Shown here: positions 44,087-56,035 of the stretch, in pieces
Layout of the letters: every line of letters begins with the position of its first letter
How positions within the stretch are numbered: position 1 is the stretch's first letter
NCBI RefSeq assembly: GCF_018873765.1
Contig: NC_057926.1
Span: forward strand, 50,707,043 to 50,771,042
Reading direction: 5' to 3'
Source of the DNA: Telopea speciosissima
Taxonomy: Eukaryota; Streptophyta; Magnoliopsida; Proteales; Proteaceae
DNA: 64,000 nucleotides
The notes under the pieces: generated by a model
Seen by the model: only the letters and a program-made list of their open reading frames with translations
Told to the model about the DNA's origin: nothing
Databases searched by the model: none
Program-made: the position numbers and the translations under genes

Positions 44087-44459
44087 AAATGTTCCTGCTA
44101 CCTGGTTTGCAACCAAAGAAATGAAATCAAAAAGGGTATTTTGAAAAATATTATAACCTATGAGGGTATTTTTGAACCCTAAGGAGAAGTTAATTATTCA
44201 ATTTCTTTGGATACAAGCTCCCAGGTAGCAGTAACATTGCAAAATTTTTTGGTGTCTTTAAAGCAGGGGAGCAGCTAACTACAATCTTATGGCACATACA
44301 AGAAAGAAATCAGTACAGAATCCCTAATATATTTATATCAACCATAATTAGATTTAAGAGAGTGATATAATGCACCAAGAGTTTTGATCACTAGAGAAGA
44401 ACATCGTCACCTACCTCCCCAGCTTTTCCTGCTTCCTTTCCTGCTGGCATGTGCCATGG

Positions 44460-45964
44460 CTAGCTATCAACATCTGAGAGTCCGTTCTCCAATGCTTGGA
44501 CCAAGTTCTCAAAGTAATTCCTTGTCACGTTGGTAAGTTCAACCAGTTTTATGCGGAACTCTTTAAAGCCTGGAATCGGAGCTTTAATTAGCCTCAATGT
44601 AAACTTGTAGTTCTGTCTCTGCACAGTAATGAAGCCTTTCTAACCCAGACTTAGCTTGGCCTTGTAAGTACTCAAATAACTGTCTCTTACCATATTCATA
44701 ATCAGGAAGATAATATCCATAGGCGTAAGTCCACTTCAATTCCCGCCTGCATTCAATTATTTGTAACCAAGCCTCCGTAATGAATTCGAGCTGCGAAGAA
44801 GTTTCAGCCTGTTTATCCTTCAGATTGTCGAGTTGGGTAGCTTCCATTTGGTGTAAATCTGCCAGAGCCTTTTGCCTTGACGACTGGTTGCTTGCCCATC
44901 GTTCATAATAGTGTGCATATCTCTCCATATATGCTTTAGCATTCTTTCGTTTCCTCTCACCTTCATCTTCTACCTCTATTTTGCGATATTTATTACATGA
45001 CGAATATCCATCATGAACTGTCCATGCATCGAGACATAACCAACAAAACTCACACGTACAAGGAGGTCTACATGTCATATGCATACACCCATGATTCTTC
45101 TCGATTGGCTTTTCGCACTTGGGACAAGGTTTGGTATAAGCTAATAGCCAATTCATATTTTCAGCTTCAGAACTATGTTTCAACAACCACTTAGCCACGG
45201 TTTCACAGTCCACCGGTCAGTGAACTTCCTCTGTACAAGTCCAGCAAAAGCTATATGAACAGCGACAAGTAACATCAGAGCTTCCACTACTACCAACCTC
45301 AAACTCTATAGCATATCCACAACCTGGAGAAGGACACCATTTAATCTTTCTGTTCGTTTCGATATAAGATCTAAGAAGGTAACGAGAAAATTTCTCCTTT
45401 TCTTCGTCGGAAGCGAATCCGATCGATGAAATCTTGATCGATAGCAACATTGCAGGATGGATCAGGACATCGCAGCATCAAACATTGATGGCCATCATTA
45501 ATTGATGTGCTAATATAACCTGTCCAACATGAAACACAGAAGAGATGGCCACAAACAGGGGCAGCCATCATATGAAGACAGTAAATTTCAAAACAGATTT
45601 CACAGGTAAGTTCTTTACCCTTTTCTGGAATTTCAACAATTGGTTTCTCTAATAAACCAACAGTTTTCCGTACTTTCTCCTCGTCTGCAAACCATAGATC
45701 GTTAACTTTACTGATACTCCAATTATAGTGGCGCATAAGGATACTTGACCAAGCTTTTGATATTGAAAGCACAGTAGATATAGTTGTGATATCTTCATCT
45801 TGGCGTCGACCTATATCTGCCTCGCTCAGTATGGTGTAGTACTGCTGTGGTTGCAACTTCTTGACATTATAATCAAGATAATCACCATCTTCATACACAT
45901 CATCTTCTTCCTCTTCCTCTGTATCTCTATAATCTCCATCGTCATACATATCCTCTGAATCCAT
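44460..45964 (-). pseudogene. ARIADNE RBR E3 ligase copy D, three lesions
   Basis: The paralogous start is MDSEDMYDD at 45964 (an in-frame ATG also exists at 46063). The acidic N-terminus, RING1, IBR, RING2 with its catalytic Cys (NHGCMHMTC), and Ariadne domain are all present, close to full length. However, there is an extra C at 45419-45420 after the second half of RING1, a TGA in place of an Arg codon between IBR and RING2 (45214-45216), and a frame change after EAN near 44584. Past that, the next frame continues with PIPGFKEF and [16 protein letters not shown] to a TAG at 44460. Without these lesions it would resemble copies A, so it decayed recently. Confidence 0.85.
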
Positions 45965-46558
45965 ATCAGACCCAGAAGCCGCCCTAGAAATCATAGAATT
46001 AATATTACTGATCAATCCCTTGTTACCCCAATAGAAGACAAATTCAAAAACAGAGAAGAACAAATCGTTTTTTTATATGAGATTCGATCGCGAAAAAGAC
46101 CTTAAAGAAAAACCCTATTAGTTTACTCTCCTAGTCCCCTATGAATTTGGAAAGAGGTTTTCTAGGTTTTCTACTTTTCCATGCGAGAGACCTAATCAGT
46201 TAACTCTTCTAAGTGTCTTATGACTCTTCTACCCTCCTAGGATTTTTTTAATGTATAAAATCTCCTTCTTTTTCTCTCTCGCGCACACATGGACCTGACG
46301 ACTTGGATGGATTGGGCTGGGAGGCAATAATACGGAAAGGATACATATGGCAATTAATCGGCCTATGCGGCAATAGTATTAAAAAATCTGGCAAAATAAA
46401 ACTGTACGGCAATGATATAATACATGTTTAATACATGTATTAATATTATTGCTCTGTATAAGTACTGGACCAAAAATACGGGTTTATCCTAGTAAAAATC
46501 AAGGAGCATTCTAATTTTTTTGCAACTAAATTATAATCTCTCATGCCTTCATGAACAT

Positions 46559-46733
46559 GAACCCTGTTCCTCTACTGCCGAGCTGCCCGGCAGGACCCTA
46601 CTACCAAGACACAGTAGGCCCTAAATTACCGCCTTACTCCTGCTCGAGTGGGGGTAAGGTGGTCATTTAACGCCTTGTTGTGTCTTGGCAGTAGGGTCCT
46701 ACCAAGCAGCTGGGCAATAGAGGATCCAAATTG
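46559..46733. mobile_element. MULE-like MITE, about 175 bp
   Basis: Inverted arms of the type GAACCCTGTTCCTCTACTGCC / CAATTTGGATCCTCTATTGCC and 'agggtcctac'. CATGAACA flanks it on both sides (about 46550 and 46734). Same family as 39059-39238. Missing from the left copy through deletion. Confidence 0.7.
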
Positions 46734-46758
46734 CATGAACACTTAAAACCAATATGGC

Positions 46759-46992
46759 ATTAACTCCACGGGGCAGCGCAGTTGGCAAGGGACGAGGCCT
46801 AAGGAAGCTGAAGGTCCTAAGTTCGAATCCGCCTCCCTCCTTGGGGCCACCCGTCTTAGAGGAAACTCCCTAGTGAACATGGGGGCCCCAGTATCTCCCA
46901 GTTCGTGTGTGTTGTGAGGTCACGCACGAGCCTTGGGGGAATTAGTCGACTAAAGGCCAAATACCTCCAATTCCAAAAAAGAAAAAACAAAA
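46759..46992 (+). mobile_element. Complete tRNA-derived SINE, 234 bp
   Basis: A tRNA-like head with box A-like GGCAGCGCAGTTGGCAAGG and box B-like AGTTCGAATCC is followed by an unrelated body and an A-rich tail. A perfect 14-bp target duplication AAAACCAATATGGC flanks it (46745-46758 and 46993-47006). Confidence 0.85.
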
Positions 46993-47276
46993 AAAACCAA
47001 TATGGCTTTCCAATTTGAAATCATTTCTCATGAACACTTAAAACCAAGATGACCACCAAAACTATTAAATAGTTGCACCACCGAACCATTTATAATCAAT
47101 AAACAAAATAAGAAGACATCTTTACCAACAAAAAAACAAAATAAGAAGACATTAACATAGAATTTTATTACCCTAATAAAATACAGAAACATACCAATTT
47201 GGATAGAGAGATCGATAACCTAACCAAAATACAACACAAAAATATGCATAGACTCGTCAAATCCAAAATTAAAAAT

Positions 47277-48380
47277 GAGAACATCTATCCATATAGTCTG
47301 ACTAAGGGAAGACGAAAAAGGGGGACAAATTCAATCAATCCCCCCTCCCCCCAAAAAAAAACACCCATCTCTCAAAAGAAACAGAATTCAGTGATTCTTC
47401 AAAGTATTTCAGGCTTTCAGCATTGATGAAACCAAATTCCAAACTAACATAAACCCTAAGTAGGGAATCGAGAAAATAATAAGGTCATAAGCAACGCAGC
47501 AAAAGAAAATACCAATTGAAGACAAAGAAGAAAGGGATTACCCTGCACCATGAATAAAAAACAACTAACATAAATAAAATAATAAAAAAAACCTAGTTTG
47601 TGAAGACTTTCAGATCTATAATCCAAAATATAAAAAAAATGAGAACAACTATCCATATGGTTTGATTAAGGGAAGATGAAAAAGGGGGGACAAATTCAAT
47701 CACCCCCCCCCCCCCTAAAAAAAACATCCATCTCCCAAAAGAAACATAATTTAGTGATTCTTCCAAGTATTTCAGCTTTGATAAATCCAAATTCCAGACT
47801 AACATAAACCCCAAGCAGAGAATCGAGAAAATAATAAGATCATAAGCAAAGAAACAAAAAAAAATACCAATAAAAGAAAAAGAAGAAAGGGATTACCCTT
47901 CACCATGAATCGAAAACAACTAACACAAATAAAAAAAAAACCTAGCTCGTGAAGAATTGCAGATCTATATATAAAAATCTTATCAATACAACACAGGCAA
48001 AGAGAGAGATAAAGAAGGATAAAAGATACTTGGATTTGATGGATATGAACAAGAACTAGAGTCTTCGAGGTTGATCGAAGAACCAGAGTGCTCACCGGCT
48101 TGGGGGTTTTAGGTTTTAGGTTTGCTAGAAAGAGAGTCTTCGGGTTTTAGGTTTGGGGGTTTTCTCACCGGCTTCACCGGCTTTTAGGCTTTTAGCTTTT
48201 AGCTTTTTAATTTTTAATTTTTTAATTTAAACTCATAAATATGTATTAATACGGTAATTAATATAGTGTTCTTTAGAGCCGCATATAAAATTATACTACT
48301 TGATAGAATACAATAAGATTCAAATTATTGATTCATACGGTCAAATATGACAATTAATACGCGGACTTACTAACTATGGA
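47277..48380. repeat. 364-bp tandem duplication, right copy
   Basis: Units start at 47277 and 47641, matching 895 and 1259 of the left copy. The minus-strand 5'UTR-like region follows to about 48230. Confidence 0.6.
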
Positions 48381-48536
48381 ACTGGGAGTCTGGGATTGGC
48401 CATCGAAATGGATCTTAACTGGATTAGATCCATCTTGATCCGCTTCTTACCCTATTATTAAATTGATGATCTACTTTAATTGGGCTAGAACTTAATCAAA
48501 GCGGGCTCTAGCTAGTTGGAAGGAAAACTATCTCCT

Positions 48537-48620
48537 CCAGTTCCCTAGTTCCTCTAATAGCGGGTAGGGTGTTCATTTCAGCCCCCCTTGTTAGAGGAAC
48601 TGGGTCGGGCAGGGAACTGA
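48537..48620. mobile_element. Fold-back MITE-like element, centre deleted
   Basis: Arms as at 2150-2262, but about 30 bp of the centre is absent. Confidence 0.45.
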
Positions 48621-49339
48621 AGGGGATAAAGATCCTAGTTCGAATCTACTATATAGAAAAGTTGGATGGTCTTTTAGTTTTGCTATTTGGCAAGATGGAT
48701 GGCGCTCAAATATTGTGGATAGGTAGTACTAGATCCTTTACCACACATGAATTTTTCACCCTCAAAGGTCGACATGTGACCGAGGTGCCGCTCGAATGGT
48801 GAGGATGGATGCGCACATCCGAGCTGAAAATCCTTCTCTCCATCGCATGTGCACCATGCACAGATGTGTGCATCAATCCTTACCATTTGAGTGACACCTT
48901 GGCCACGTATCTCTACCTTTTGGGGTGTGTTGGACATCATCCAACTCCGGCGTGTTGGAGAGGAGCCCGATCCTGAGTCACTACAAGAAATAAAAAAGGG
49001 AAATTATCATTGCCATCCCCTGAGTTATCCCGTTATTTTAATGCAATCCCACTGAGTACCAAAATATCAAATCTAGCAAAAAAACTAACAGGGTTAGACT
49101 TTTAATTAGTGATGTGAGCAGGTTATTTTTTTTTTAAACAAATTTGCCCATGTTTTTATTCAATACCTTTATTTTTTATTTCTTTTTCTTTCCTTCTTCT
49201 TCTCCTTCTGCTGTTTCTCTTGAAGCTGACGTGGAAGAAAAGAGAAATGCGGAAGAGTGTGTGTGGTTAGGTTCTGTGAGTGTCACGAATTTAGTAGAAC
49301 CAACACTTTTTTCTGGGCAAACCCTGTGAAATCGTTGCC
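48621..49339. other. Unassigned spacer
   Basis: Collinear with 2263-2978. Nothing recognised. Confidence 0.5.
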
Positions 49340-49504
49340 ATGGCTGGTTGGCTGGCTCTAAAATGTTCCGCTTTTGCTCTTGTGTTCTTCCTTCTCTTTA
49401 TATACCTTCAAAGTCGGGTTCACTTTTCCCAAGCATCAGGGTCTTTACTGAAAAACCCACATACCATACTACAACAATTTGAAGAAATCCGCGTTAGACT
49501 ATAA
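49340..49504 (+). CDS. Small putative membrane/secreted protein, right copy
   Basis: The frame is the same as at 2979-3143: GCCATGG start, hydrophobic residues about 10-23, TAA after 54 codons. It differs from the left copy at two bases only, both third- or first-position synonymous changes in Leu and Thr codons. Neighbouring non-coding sequence differs at a similar or slightly higher rate, so the evidence for selection is weak. It may be exon 1 of an unrecognised gene. Confidence 0.4.
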   Translation: MAGWLALKCSAFALVFFLLFIYLQSRVHFSQASGSLLKNPHTILQQFEEIRVRL

Positions 49505-50399
49505 TTTGAATTTACTAATCGTGTTGAGTTTAGGCTTATTTCAATCATACAAAACTGTCAATCCCGATATTCCTGTGTTTCATCTTCTGGTGATCCATGA
49601 CCAACCTCTCCAACTTTTTTTTATAGGGCTTACGTTCCACCAAACAGCTTTCCTTTGCTTCTTCAACCTATCTAGGTAGCTGGCACTGGTCTTTTCGGTC
49701 CAGAGCCAGCCGGTAATGGACCTACCTACCTTGCTTGTGGACCAGCTGCAAAGCTAACTCCAGTCTATTGGGTGAAGCTTTGGCGATGTGTAGTCAGATG
49801 CTTGAAGTTATGTCTATATCTTTAGACCAGCAGGTGGCCAGTGGAAACAAATAGTAAGGAGTTCTGCGTGTACATCACAAGAAGGACACACATCCGTACC
49901 TTTGCGTGTTCAACCGGTGGTTAAAATTAAACATAACCCCATATTTCTACTTATTTTCTAAAACGTAAAATTCCATTTTGTTCTTAGAGAGACTAATTAT
50001 GTACTTGATTTTCTAATTAGGAAAACCCTGTCTATTATGAATAGAATAGTTTGACCTAATTCCATTCCTTGGTTTATGGATTCTTGTAATTCTACAATTA
50101 TAAGCTTTGATTGCTTTGATGAATAGATGCTTGATTGCAATAAAAAAAAATCCATTGAGTACCGAATCATCTAAGTCTTCCATATAAAAATACCTTTGGC
50201 TTTGGAAACAGTAGTAGCACAAGGGTTAGTGAACTAGTGATTGGGTCACACATGCGGGAACCGGCTAGTTTATGTGGGTGTTTAATATTAAAGGTGTCAG
50301 ATTGAAATTGGTTTCGAAAACCAAAATGGGACCTTGTGGAACTTGGTTACTCTCTGGATCAGCGTAGGACCGACTGTTAAAATCGAAACCAAACCGAAT
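49505..50399. other. Unassigned spacer
   Basis: Collinear with 3144-4039. Nothing recognised. Confidence 0.5.
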
Positions 50400-50605
50400 T
50401 TTAGTATCAATATATTATAGTTTATTAATATAATATAATATTAAAATACTATTTAGTATATTAATATAAGATAATATTGATATATTATAATATATATTAC
50501 TAATAATAATATTAAATTTTATAATGTTATTATATTATAGTATAATATGGTAGTAACCAAAAAAAAAAAGTATAATATATTATACTATACATATAGTATA
50601 AATCG
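50400..50605. repeat. AT-rich low-complexity tract, right copy
   Basis: Equivalent to 4040-4245, with several A/T changes. Confidence 0.7.
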
Positions 50606-50944
50606 AGTACATGATCTGAACCGAACTGTGTAGGATTCAAATTTTAGAATAAAATAGATTCGGTACAAGTACCAATTTCCAGAATCAAGATAAGACTTGG
50701 TCTAGATCTGGATGAAACGAGCACTCCTTAGAACACCAAACCGAATATTCAAGGGTTGTTAAGTAGTGATATCTGCAGGTTAATTTTTTTGAAAAATACA
50801 ATTCTACCCTGATTAGTGTATGCCAAGAAAAAGATTCAAACACATCCCATCTACTTCCTCAACCAATTCCATAAAGAGAAACACCTTTGCTACCATTCGG
50901 CCAACTGAAGGCACTCTCACTCGGAAAATTATCTTCTCCAGTTT

Positions 50945-51075
50945 GCTGACCGGCTCAGTTTCCTAGTTCTTCTAATAGGGGGATGGTGGACCCCACCCGA
51001 ACAGAATGTTTGGACATGAATAGAGAGGTCATTTCAACCCCTCTTTGTTAGAGGAACTGGGAACTGGGCCGAGCA
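50945..51075. mobile_element. Fold-back MITE-like element, right copy
   Basis: Equivalent to 4582-4712. Confidence 0.5.
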
Positions 51076-52049
51076 GCCAACGAGTTGATAAAGAACCCTC
51101 TCACTCCGGCAATCAAAGAAGCCCCGCGTCAACTGACTAAGGTTGAGAAGACCCCGACGACCATTGTCCTCACTCCTGGTCGTCCTCATTCCGGCAATTA
51201 ATGCCACTCCACATGATTTCTTCACAATCCAATGAAGTCGTACGATGCTCTCCACAAAGAGGACGATATACGGAACATCTCCTGCTAGGACATGCCAAGA
51301 TGCCTAGGATCAAGCAAATAGAGAAGTTATGCAAATCAAATGTCCACCACGATGAAGACACTTCAATAAGCTAGAGTACTTGGCTTGTAGGCATGTATCT
51401 TACCGGTAGTTTTTTGTAATCCTTTCTAATCTGGTATGATTTTAAGAGGGATCGATCATCTCTCCTTGATATGGAAAATAGAAAAAGTACTAATTGCTTA
51501 AGAACCTATATTTAGGAGGTGCTAAAAATGTCTCTGAACAGTCAAATGTGCTGAAACAGAATCAAGAGCTAAAAATAAAAAAAGAAATCCTATATAAATT
51601 TCGGGCAAGAGATCACATGGTCTCCACACAAGTGTCTGGGCCAATGAGTGAGTACGCCTGGGTATCTACCCAGGGGACATAGACGTCATCTCATGGTGCT
51701 CTGTGAGAGAGTGTAGAAAACACCAACAAGTAGAGATCTTTTCCCCATAAATTTCCGTCTATTATGATTATATTACATGCACACATATATGGCTAAAACA
51801 ATACTTAAAAGGAAGTGTAAAAACTTTGATCCTTAGGTAGAATAGACTGCACCAAATTGATGAATTCAACTGCTGAAGTAGATTACCCTTTTATCCGATT
51901 ACAATGGAACGAAATCTTAAGCCATACGAACTCATCAACCAAAACACACTTTTAGAACTTTTCACTGGCTACAAGAAATTTGTTGTCCAGATCATGAAAA
52001 TATGAATCTGCAATAGTATGAATCTGGGTGCTTCTTGCAACCAAATCTT
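51076..52049. other. Unassigned spacer
   Basis: Collinear with 4713-5689. Nothing recognised. Confidence 0.5.
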
Positions 52050-52245
52050 ATTATTATTATTTTTTTGGGTAGAAAGATGCATACTTTATTAAATTTAAGA
52101 TGTATTACACATGAAAGGAGTTGAGCATGACTTTAAAATCTATGGATTGGAATTTGGCCAAACTGTTGTACACCTAACCAAGAGAGCGTTCCTTGCCAGA
52201 GAGTCAGCAACACTGTTTTTCTTCTTTAGAATATAAGAAAAATTA
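52050..52245 (-). mobile_element. LINE 3'-end fragment, right copy
   Basis: Equivalent to 5690-5840, plus about 40 bp ('ctgtttttcttctttaga' region) that the left copy has lost. Confidence 0.5.
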
Positions 52246-52564
52246 CATGAAATATAATAGGATGACAAGTGAATAAAAGTATGAATCTATGTACCAATGA
52301 AGATGCAGGAGATGCGGATGTTGAATTCTCGTGTGAAGGTGATAGATCGAATGAATGTAAGGGGCTTGAGATGATATTGCTTGCTTCAAATAGATTTCGA
52401 TGTTTTGCTACGGGTGTGCCTTAAAATATTTGCAAACCTCAAAAGAACTTTCCAAAAACCAAAAAAAAATTACACACACACACACACACAAGTAATTAAT
52501 GTTTCAATAATACTTAGTTACACTGAATCATTAAATAACGTATAATTTTGAAAACACGCAATAG

Positions 52565-54205
52565 TTACCATCCAAAATTACACCAAGCAAAGCATTTCAT
52601 TGTTCTTCTATGGCTCCCCCTACCTGTATCCTTACCATCTCCCAAGCTCTTCAATTTTCCTGCTCTTCCTGCTCCAACGCAAGTGACATCCGAGAGCCCA
52701 TTCTCCAATGCTTCAACCAAGTTCCTAAAGTAATTCCGCGTCACTTTGGTCAATCCGACTAGCTTTGTGAGGAATTCATGGAAGCCTTGAATTGGACCAT
52801 CAACCTGGAGGTACCCCTTTAGTTCCTTCTCCACACATTGATGAAGCTTTTCTAATCCAGATTCTGCTGCACCTTGTAAGTACTCAAAGAACTCTCTCTT
52901 ACCCTCTTCATGCTCAGGAATATAATATCCATACGCATAGGTCCACTTCAGAACTCGGGTGCATTCAACTATCAATAGCCATGCCTCCGTTATGAATTCA
53001 AGATCCATCTTAGATAGTCCTTTGAGACTCAGTTCCTTAAGCTTCTTCCCAGTTTGAATTTGGTGTAAATCTTCCAAAGCCTTTTTCCTTGACGACTGGT
53101 TGCTTACCCATCGTTCATAATAATGAGTATATTTGTCTAGAGAATTTTTAGCCATCTTACGTCTCATCTCAGCCTCATCATAAGTTCCCTTAAGCTTTGC
53201 TATTGCATAACTATTACATGAAAAGTAATCACCTGTTCCCTCAATATACTCATGCTCCGACCATGGACCAAGGCACAACCAACAAAACTCATATCCACAT
53301 GGAGGTGCGCATGTCATATGCACACAGCCTTGACTCTTTTGGATTTGCCGCTTGCACTTAGGGCATTGTTTCGAATTAGCTAATAGCCAATTCATATTTT
53401 CAGCTTCAGAACTATTCTTCAACATCCACTTAGTCACAGTGTCACAATCCAAGGGCCTGTGAACTTCCTCACCACAAGTCCAGCAAAAGCGATATGAGCA
53501 ACGACAAGTAACATCAGAGCTTCCAGTACTACAAACCTCAAACTCTATAGCATATTCACAGCCTGGAGAAGGACACCATTTAGTTTTCCTATTCGTTTCG
53601 ATATAAGATCTAAGAAAGTAACTCGAAAACTTCTCCTTTTCTTCATTGGAAGCGAATCGATCGATGAAATCTTGATCGATAGCAACACTGCACGATGGAT
53701 CAGGACATCGAAGCATCAAACATCCTGGGCCATCATTAATTGATGTGCTAATATAACCTGCCCAACATGAAACACAGAAGAGATGGCCACAAATAGCGGC
53801 AGCCATCTTATTAAGAGAATTAATTTCAAAACAGATTCCACAAGTAATTTCTTTACCCTTTTCTGGGATTTCAACGATTGGTTGCTCTAGTAAACCAACA
53901 GCTTTGCGTACTTTCTCCTCGTCTGCAAACCATGCTTCGTGAACTTTACAGGTACTCCAATTATAGTGGCGCATAAGAATACTTGACCAAGCTTTTGATA
54001 TTGAAAGCACAGTAGATATCGTTGTAATATCTTCTTCTTGGTGTCGACGTATATCTTCCTCGCTCAATATGGTGTAGTTCTGCTGCTGCTGTGGTTGCAA
54101 CTTCTTGACATTATAATCAAGAGATTCACCATCTCCAAACACATCATCTTCTGAATCCATATCCCTATAATTCCCATCCTCGTAGACATAATCATCTGAA
54201 TCCAT
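52565..54205 (-). CDS. ARIADNE-type RBR E3 ubiquitin-protein ligase (copy A', intact)
   Basis: This is the right-copy twin of 6160-7800: 546 residues, no introns, the same start and stop. All RING1, IBR and RING2 ligands and the catalytic Cys294 are conserved. I count 21 amino-acid differences from copy A (about 96% identity). They cluster around the IBR ([10 protein letters not shown] and CRCSYRFCW here, against [10 protein letters not shown] and CNCSYHFCW in A) and in the Ariadne domain (about 372-475). In the IBR the variants here match copy D and partly copy C, so part of the difference may come from gene conversion. Two intact, slightly different ligases suggest either dosage or early divergence. 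The C-terminal tail is as atypical as in A. Confidence 0.9.
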   Translation of the reverse strand: MDSDDYVYEDGNYRDMDSEDDVFGDGESLDYNVKKLQPQQQQNYTILSEEDIRRHQEEDITTISTVLSISKAWSSILMRHYNWSTCKVHEAWFADEEKVRKAVGLLEQPIVEIPEKGKEITCGICFEINSLNKMAAAICGHLFCVSCWAGYISTSINDGPGCLMLRCPDPSCSVAIDQDFIDRFASNEEKEKFSSYFLRSYIETNRKTKWCPSPGCEYAIEFEVCSTGSSDVTCRCSYRFCWTCGEEVHRPLDCDTVTKWMLKNSSEAENMNWLLANSKQCPKCKRQIQKSQGCVHMTCAPPCGYEFCWLCLGPWSEHEYIEGTGDYFSCNSYAIAKLKGTYDEAEMRRKMAKNSLDKYTHYYERWVSNQSSRKKALEDLHQIQTGKKLKELSLKGLSKMDLEFITEAWLLIVECTRVLKWTYAYGYYIPEHEEGKREFFEYLQGAAESGLEKLHQCVEKELKGYLQVDGPIQGFHEFLTKLVGLTKVTRNYFRNLVEALENGLSDVTCVGAGRAGKLKSLGDGKDTGRGSHRRTMKCFAWCNFGW

Positions 54206-54430
54206 ATTCCTAAACCAAAGACGAGGGATTCCTCAAGCTCGAAAAAAAAACACAGAAACGTACAACACCAAAAAAAACAGCTATGGAGAAGACTGAGTGA
54301 GGAATAAATCGAGATGGTTTTGGTAGGAAATCGTATCCTACGGAGAAAGCAATCCTAGCAATTTTATAACTTCAGAAGCTCTCTTAGTTTTTTATGGTAA
54401 GATTGATAGAAAAAACTCTCTTAGTTTCCT

Positions 54431-54440
54431 TTTATTTATA
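54431..54440 (-). promoter_or_regulatory. Putative TATA box of ARIADNE copy A'
   Basis: TATAAATAAA on the minus strand about 230 bp before the start, as in copy A. Confidence 0.4.
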
Positions 54441-54599
54441 GACCTTACCAGTTTAACTCTCTCCTAGTCTTCCTACAACTTGAGGAGCAGTTAAAAGTCT
54501 TCTAGTCTCCTACGACTCTTAACTCTCTACGCTTACGGTCTTACCTATCTCTTTCTTTTTCTCTATCGCACTCACGTACGGTCGTCTCTCAATTACCAA

Positions 54600-55230
54600 A
54601 TCAGTATTCCACGCCTCAATTCCATATTTAGAGTCAGTTGGATGGAAGGATTACTCCATGTAGCCGTCTATATATGTTTTTGGGAGTGTGGCTCCCACGC
54701 CCAGACACAGCTCCCTGTAAAATAAATGCCGTTTTCGGATGAAAGGCACAAATCCCACTCTGTCGATGTTTCTCCAAGCGTTCTCAGTGGTCCCCTATTG
54801 ACTTATGTGCCACGCTATTGAACAGATAATTCTCCCCCTTTTTGTTTTGGGAAACAGAACGTTAACTTGTTGTTTGGTTTTTTTGTCCGGACACAATATC
54901 GCATGAAATTATAACTCAAGCCTCAGTGAAATAAAATGGCATTCATATTGATGTCATATGCGTGCTCTCATTGGTCCTCACATTAATGCAAGCACTACAG
55001 AACCAATCGGAGATCTATTGCCCATTGTGTTTTTATGAATTTGCTATACATTTAATGGGAAAGAATGCTGCACGCGTGACCCCTGCACTAGCATGTGGAC
55101 CAATGAGGGGACGCACAGGGGCATTGACTAGGACGATTTTTTCATTTGTAAGGAGGTAGGACGGTCATTTCAAGGGATCTGTGTCTGGGCATAGACTACA
55201 CGAGACCAGACACCGTGCCCCTGTCCCTAT
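54600..55230. repeat. 5' flank shared by the ARIADNE paralogues, right copy
   Basis: Equivalent to 8200-8830, carrying the motifs also present upstream of copies B and C. Confidence 0.55.
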
Positions 55231-55544
55231 TTAATTCTTTGTAATGCAAAGTGTTGAAGTCTATAATTGCACTGTGAACAATCAAGTTGATATTTCCATA
55301 ATCACCGTACGAAGGTTTTTATTTAACTTCTTCCAACTCATATGATGAACATAGTTATTAAAAGTAGACTCCATTCGTAGTATTCGGTTAGATATTCAGT
55401 AATAAAGTTGATCTTTAGTTAGAATTGTAGGAAATTCCATCAGTCGCATTACCAAGCTTGCATCCGTACTAATTCCCATACATGAAGGGACATGAATTTT
55501 TACTTGTTTCGAAATAGAGTTTGAATTAAAACCTCTTTGTTGAG

Positions 55545-55850
55545 GGACAGTTTTTTTTTTTTGGGACACGAAAAACCCTGTAGACAGGGCAATATATTTA
55601 GGCCTCAGGGGTAGAAGGCAAGTTACAATATTGAGGAGGTCCTTCGGAAATGAAAACTTCTACAAACCCAATTAAGGGCAACACAACCCAAATGAGAGGA
55701 CATTGGCGTTCCTCATGCTTCCATAGTCTTTTCTACATAAAAAACATTATTTGTAGAGTGAAGGATGAAAATGGGTTCAAGGGTTCTCCTTGTTATGGTT
55801 CTACTCTGACTCTTAGAAAATTTTGAGCAACAGCTTCCATGGGCCTACTC
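55545..55850 (-). mobile_element. Probable LINE 3' fragment, right copy
   Basis: Equivalent to 9140-9460, with a short T run. Confidence 0.4.
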
Positions 55851-55870
55851 TTGTTATACCAATGGCTTAC

Positions 55871-56025
55871 GAATCCAGATCCTCTCTAATGACATTTAAC
55901 CACTAGAGACGATCTCCCACTATCCATGGGGTGTGATCCCCACACCCCAGAGGTGGAACCCACATCCCAAGAATGGTGGGAGATCGTCTCTGGTGGTTAA
56001 ATGTCATTGGAGAGGATCCGGGCTC
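55871..56025. mobile_element. MULE-like MITE, 155 bp, right copy
   Basis: Same insertion as 9478-9632, flanked by AATGGCTTAC (55861-55870) and ATTGGCTTAC (56026-56035). A few arm mismatches have accumulated. Confidence 0.75.
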
Positions 56026-56035
56026 ATTGGCTTAC

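Larger units (their letters stand above)
41409..44087. repeat. 5' flank of ARIADNE copy C, paralogous to 35945-38600
   Basis: Collinear with the B flank. It differs by a 315-bp MITE (41853-42167) and a 129-bp SINE (43140-43268), both with target duplications and with empty sites in the B flank. Confidence 0.75.
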
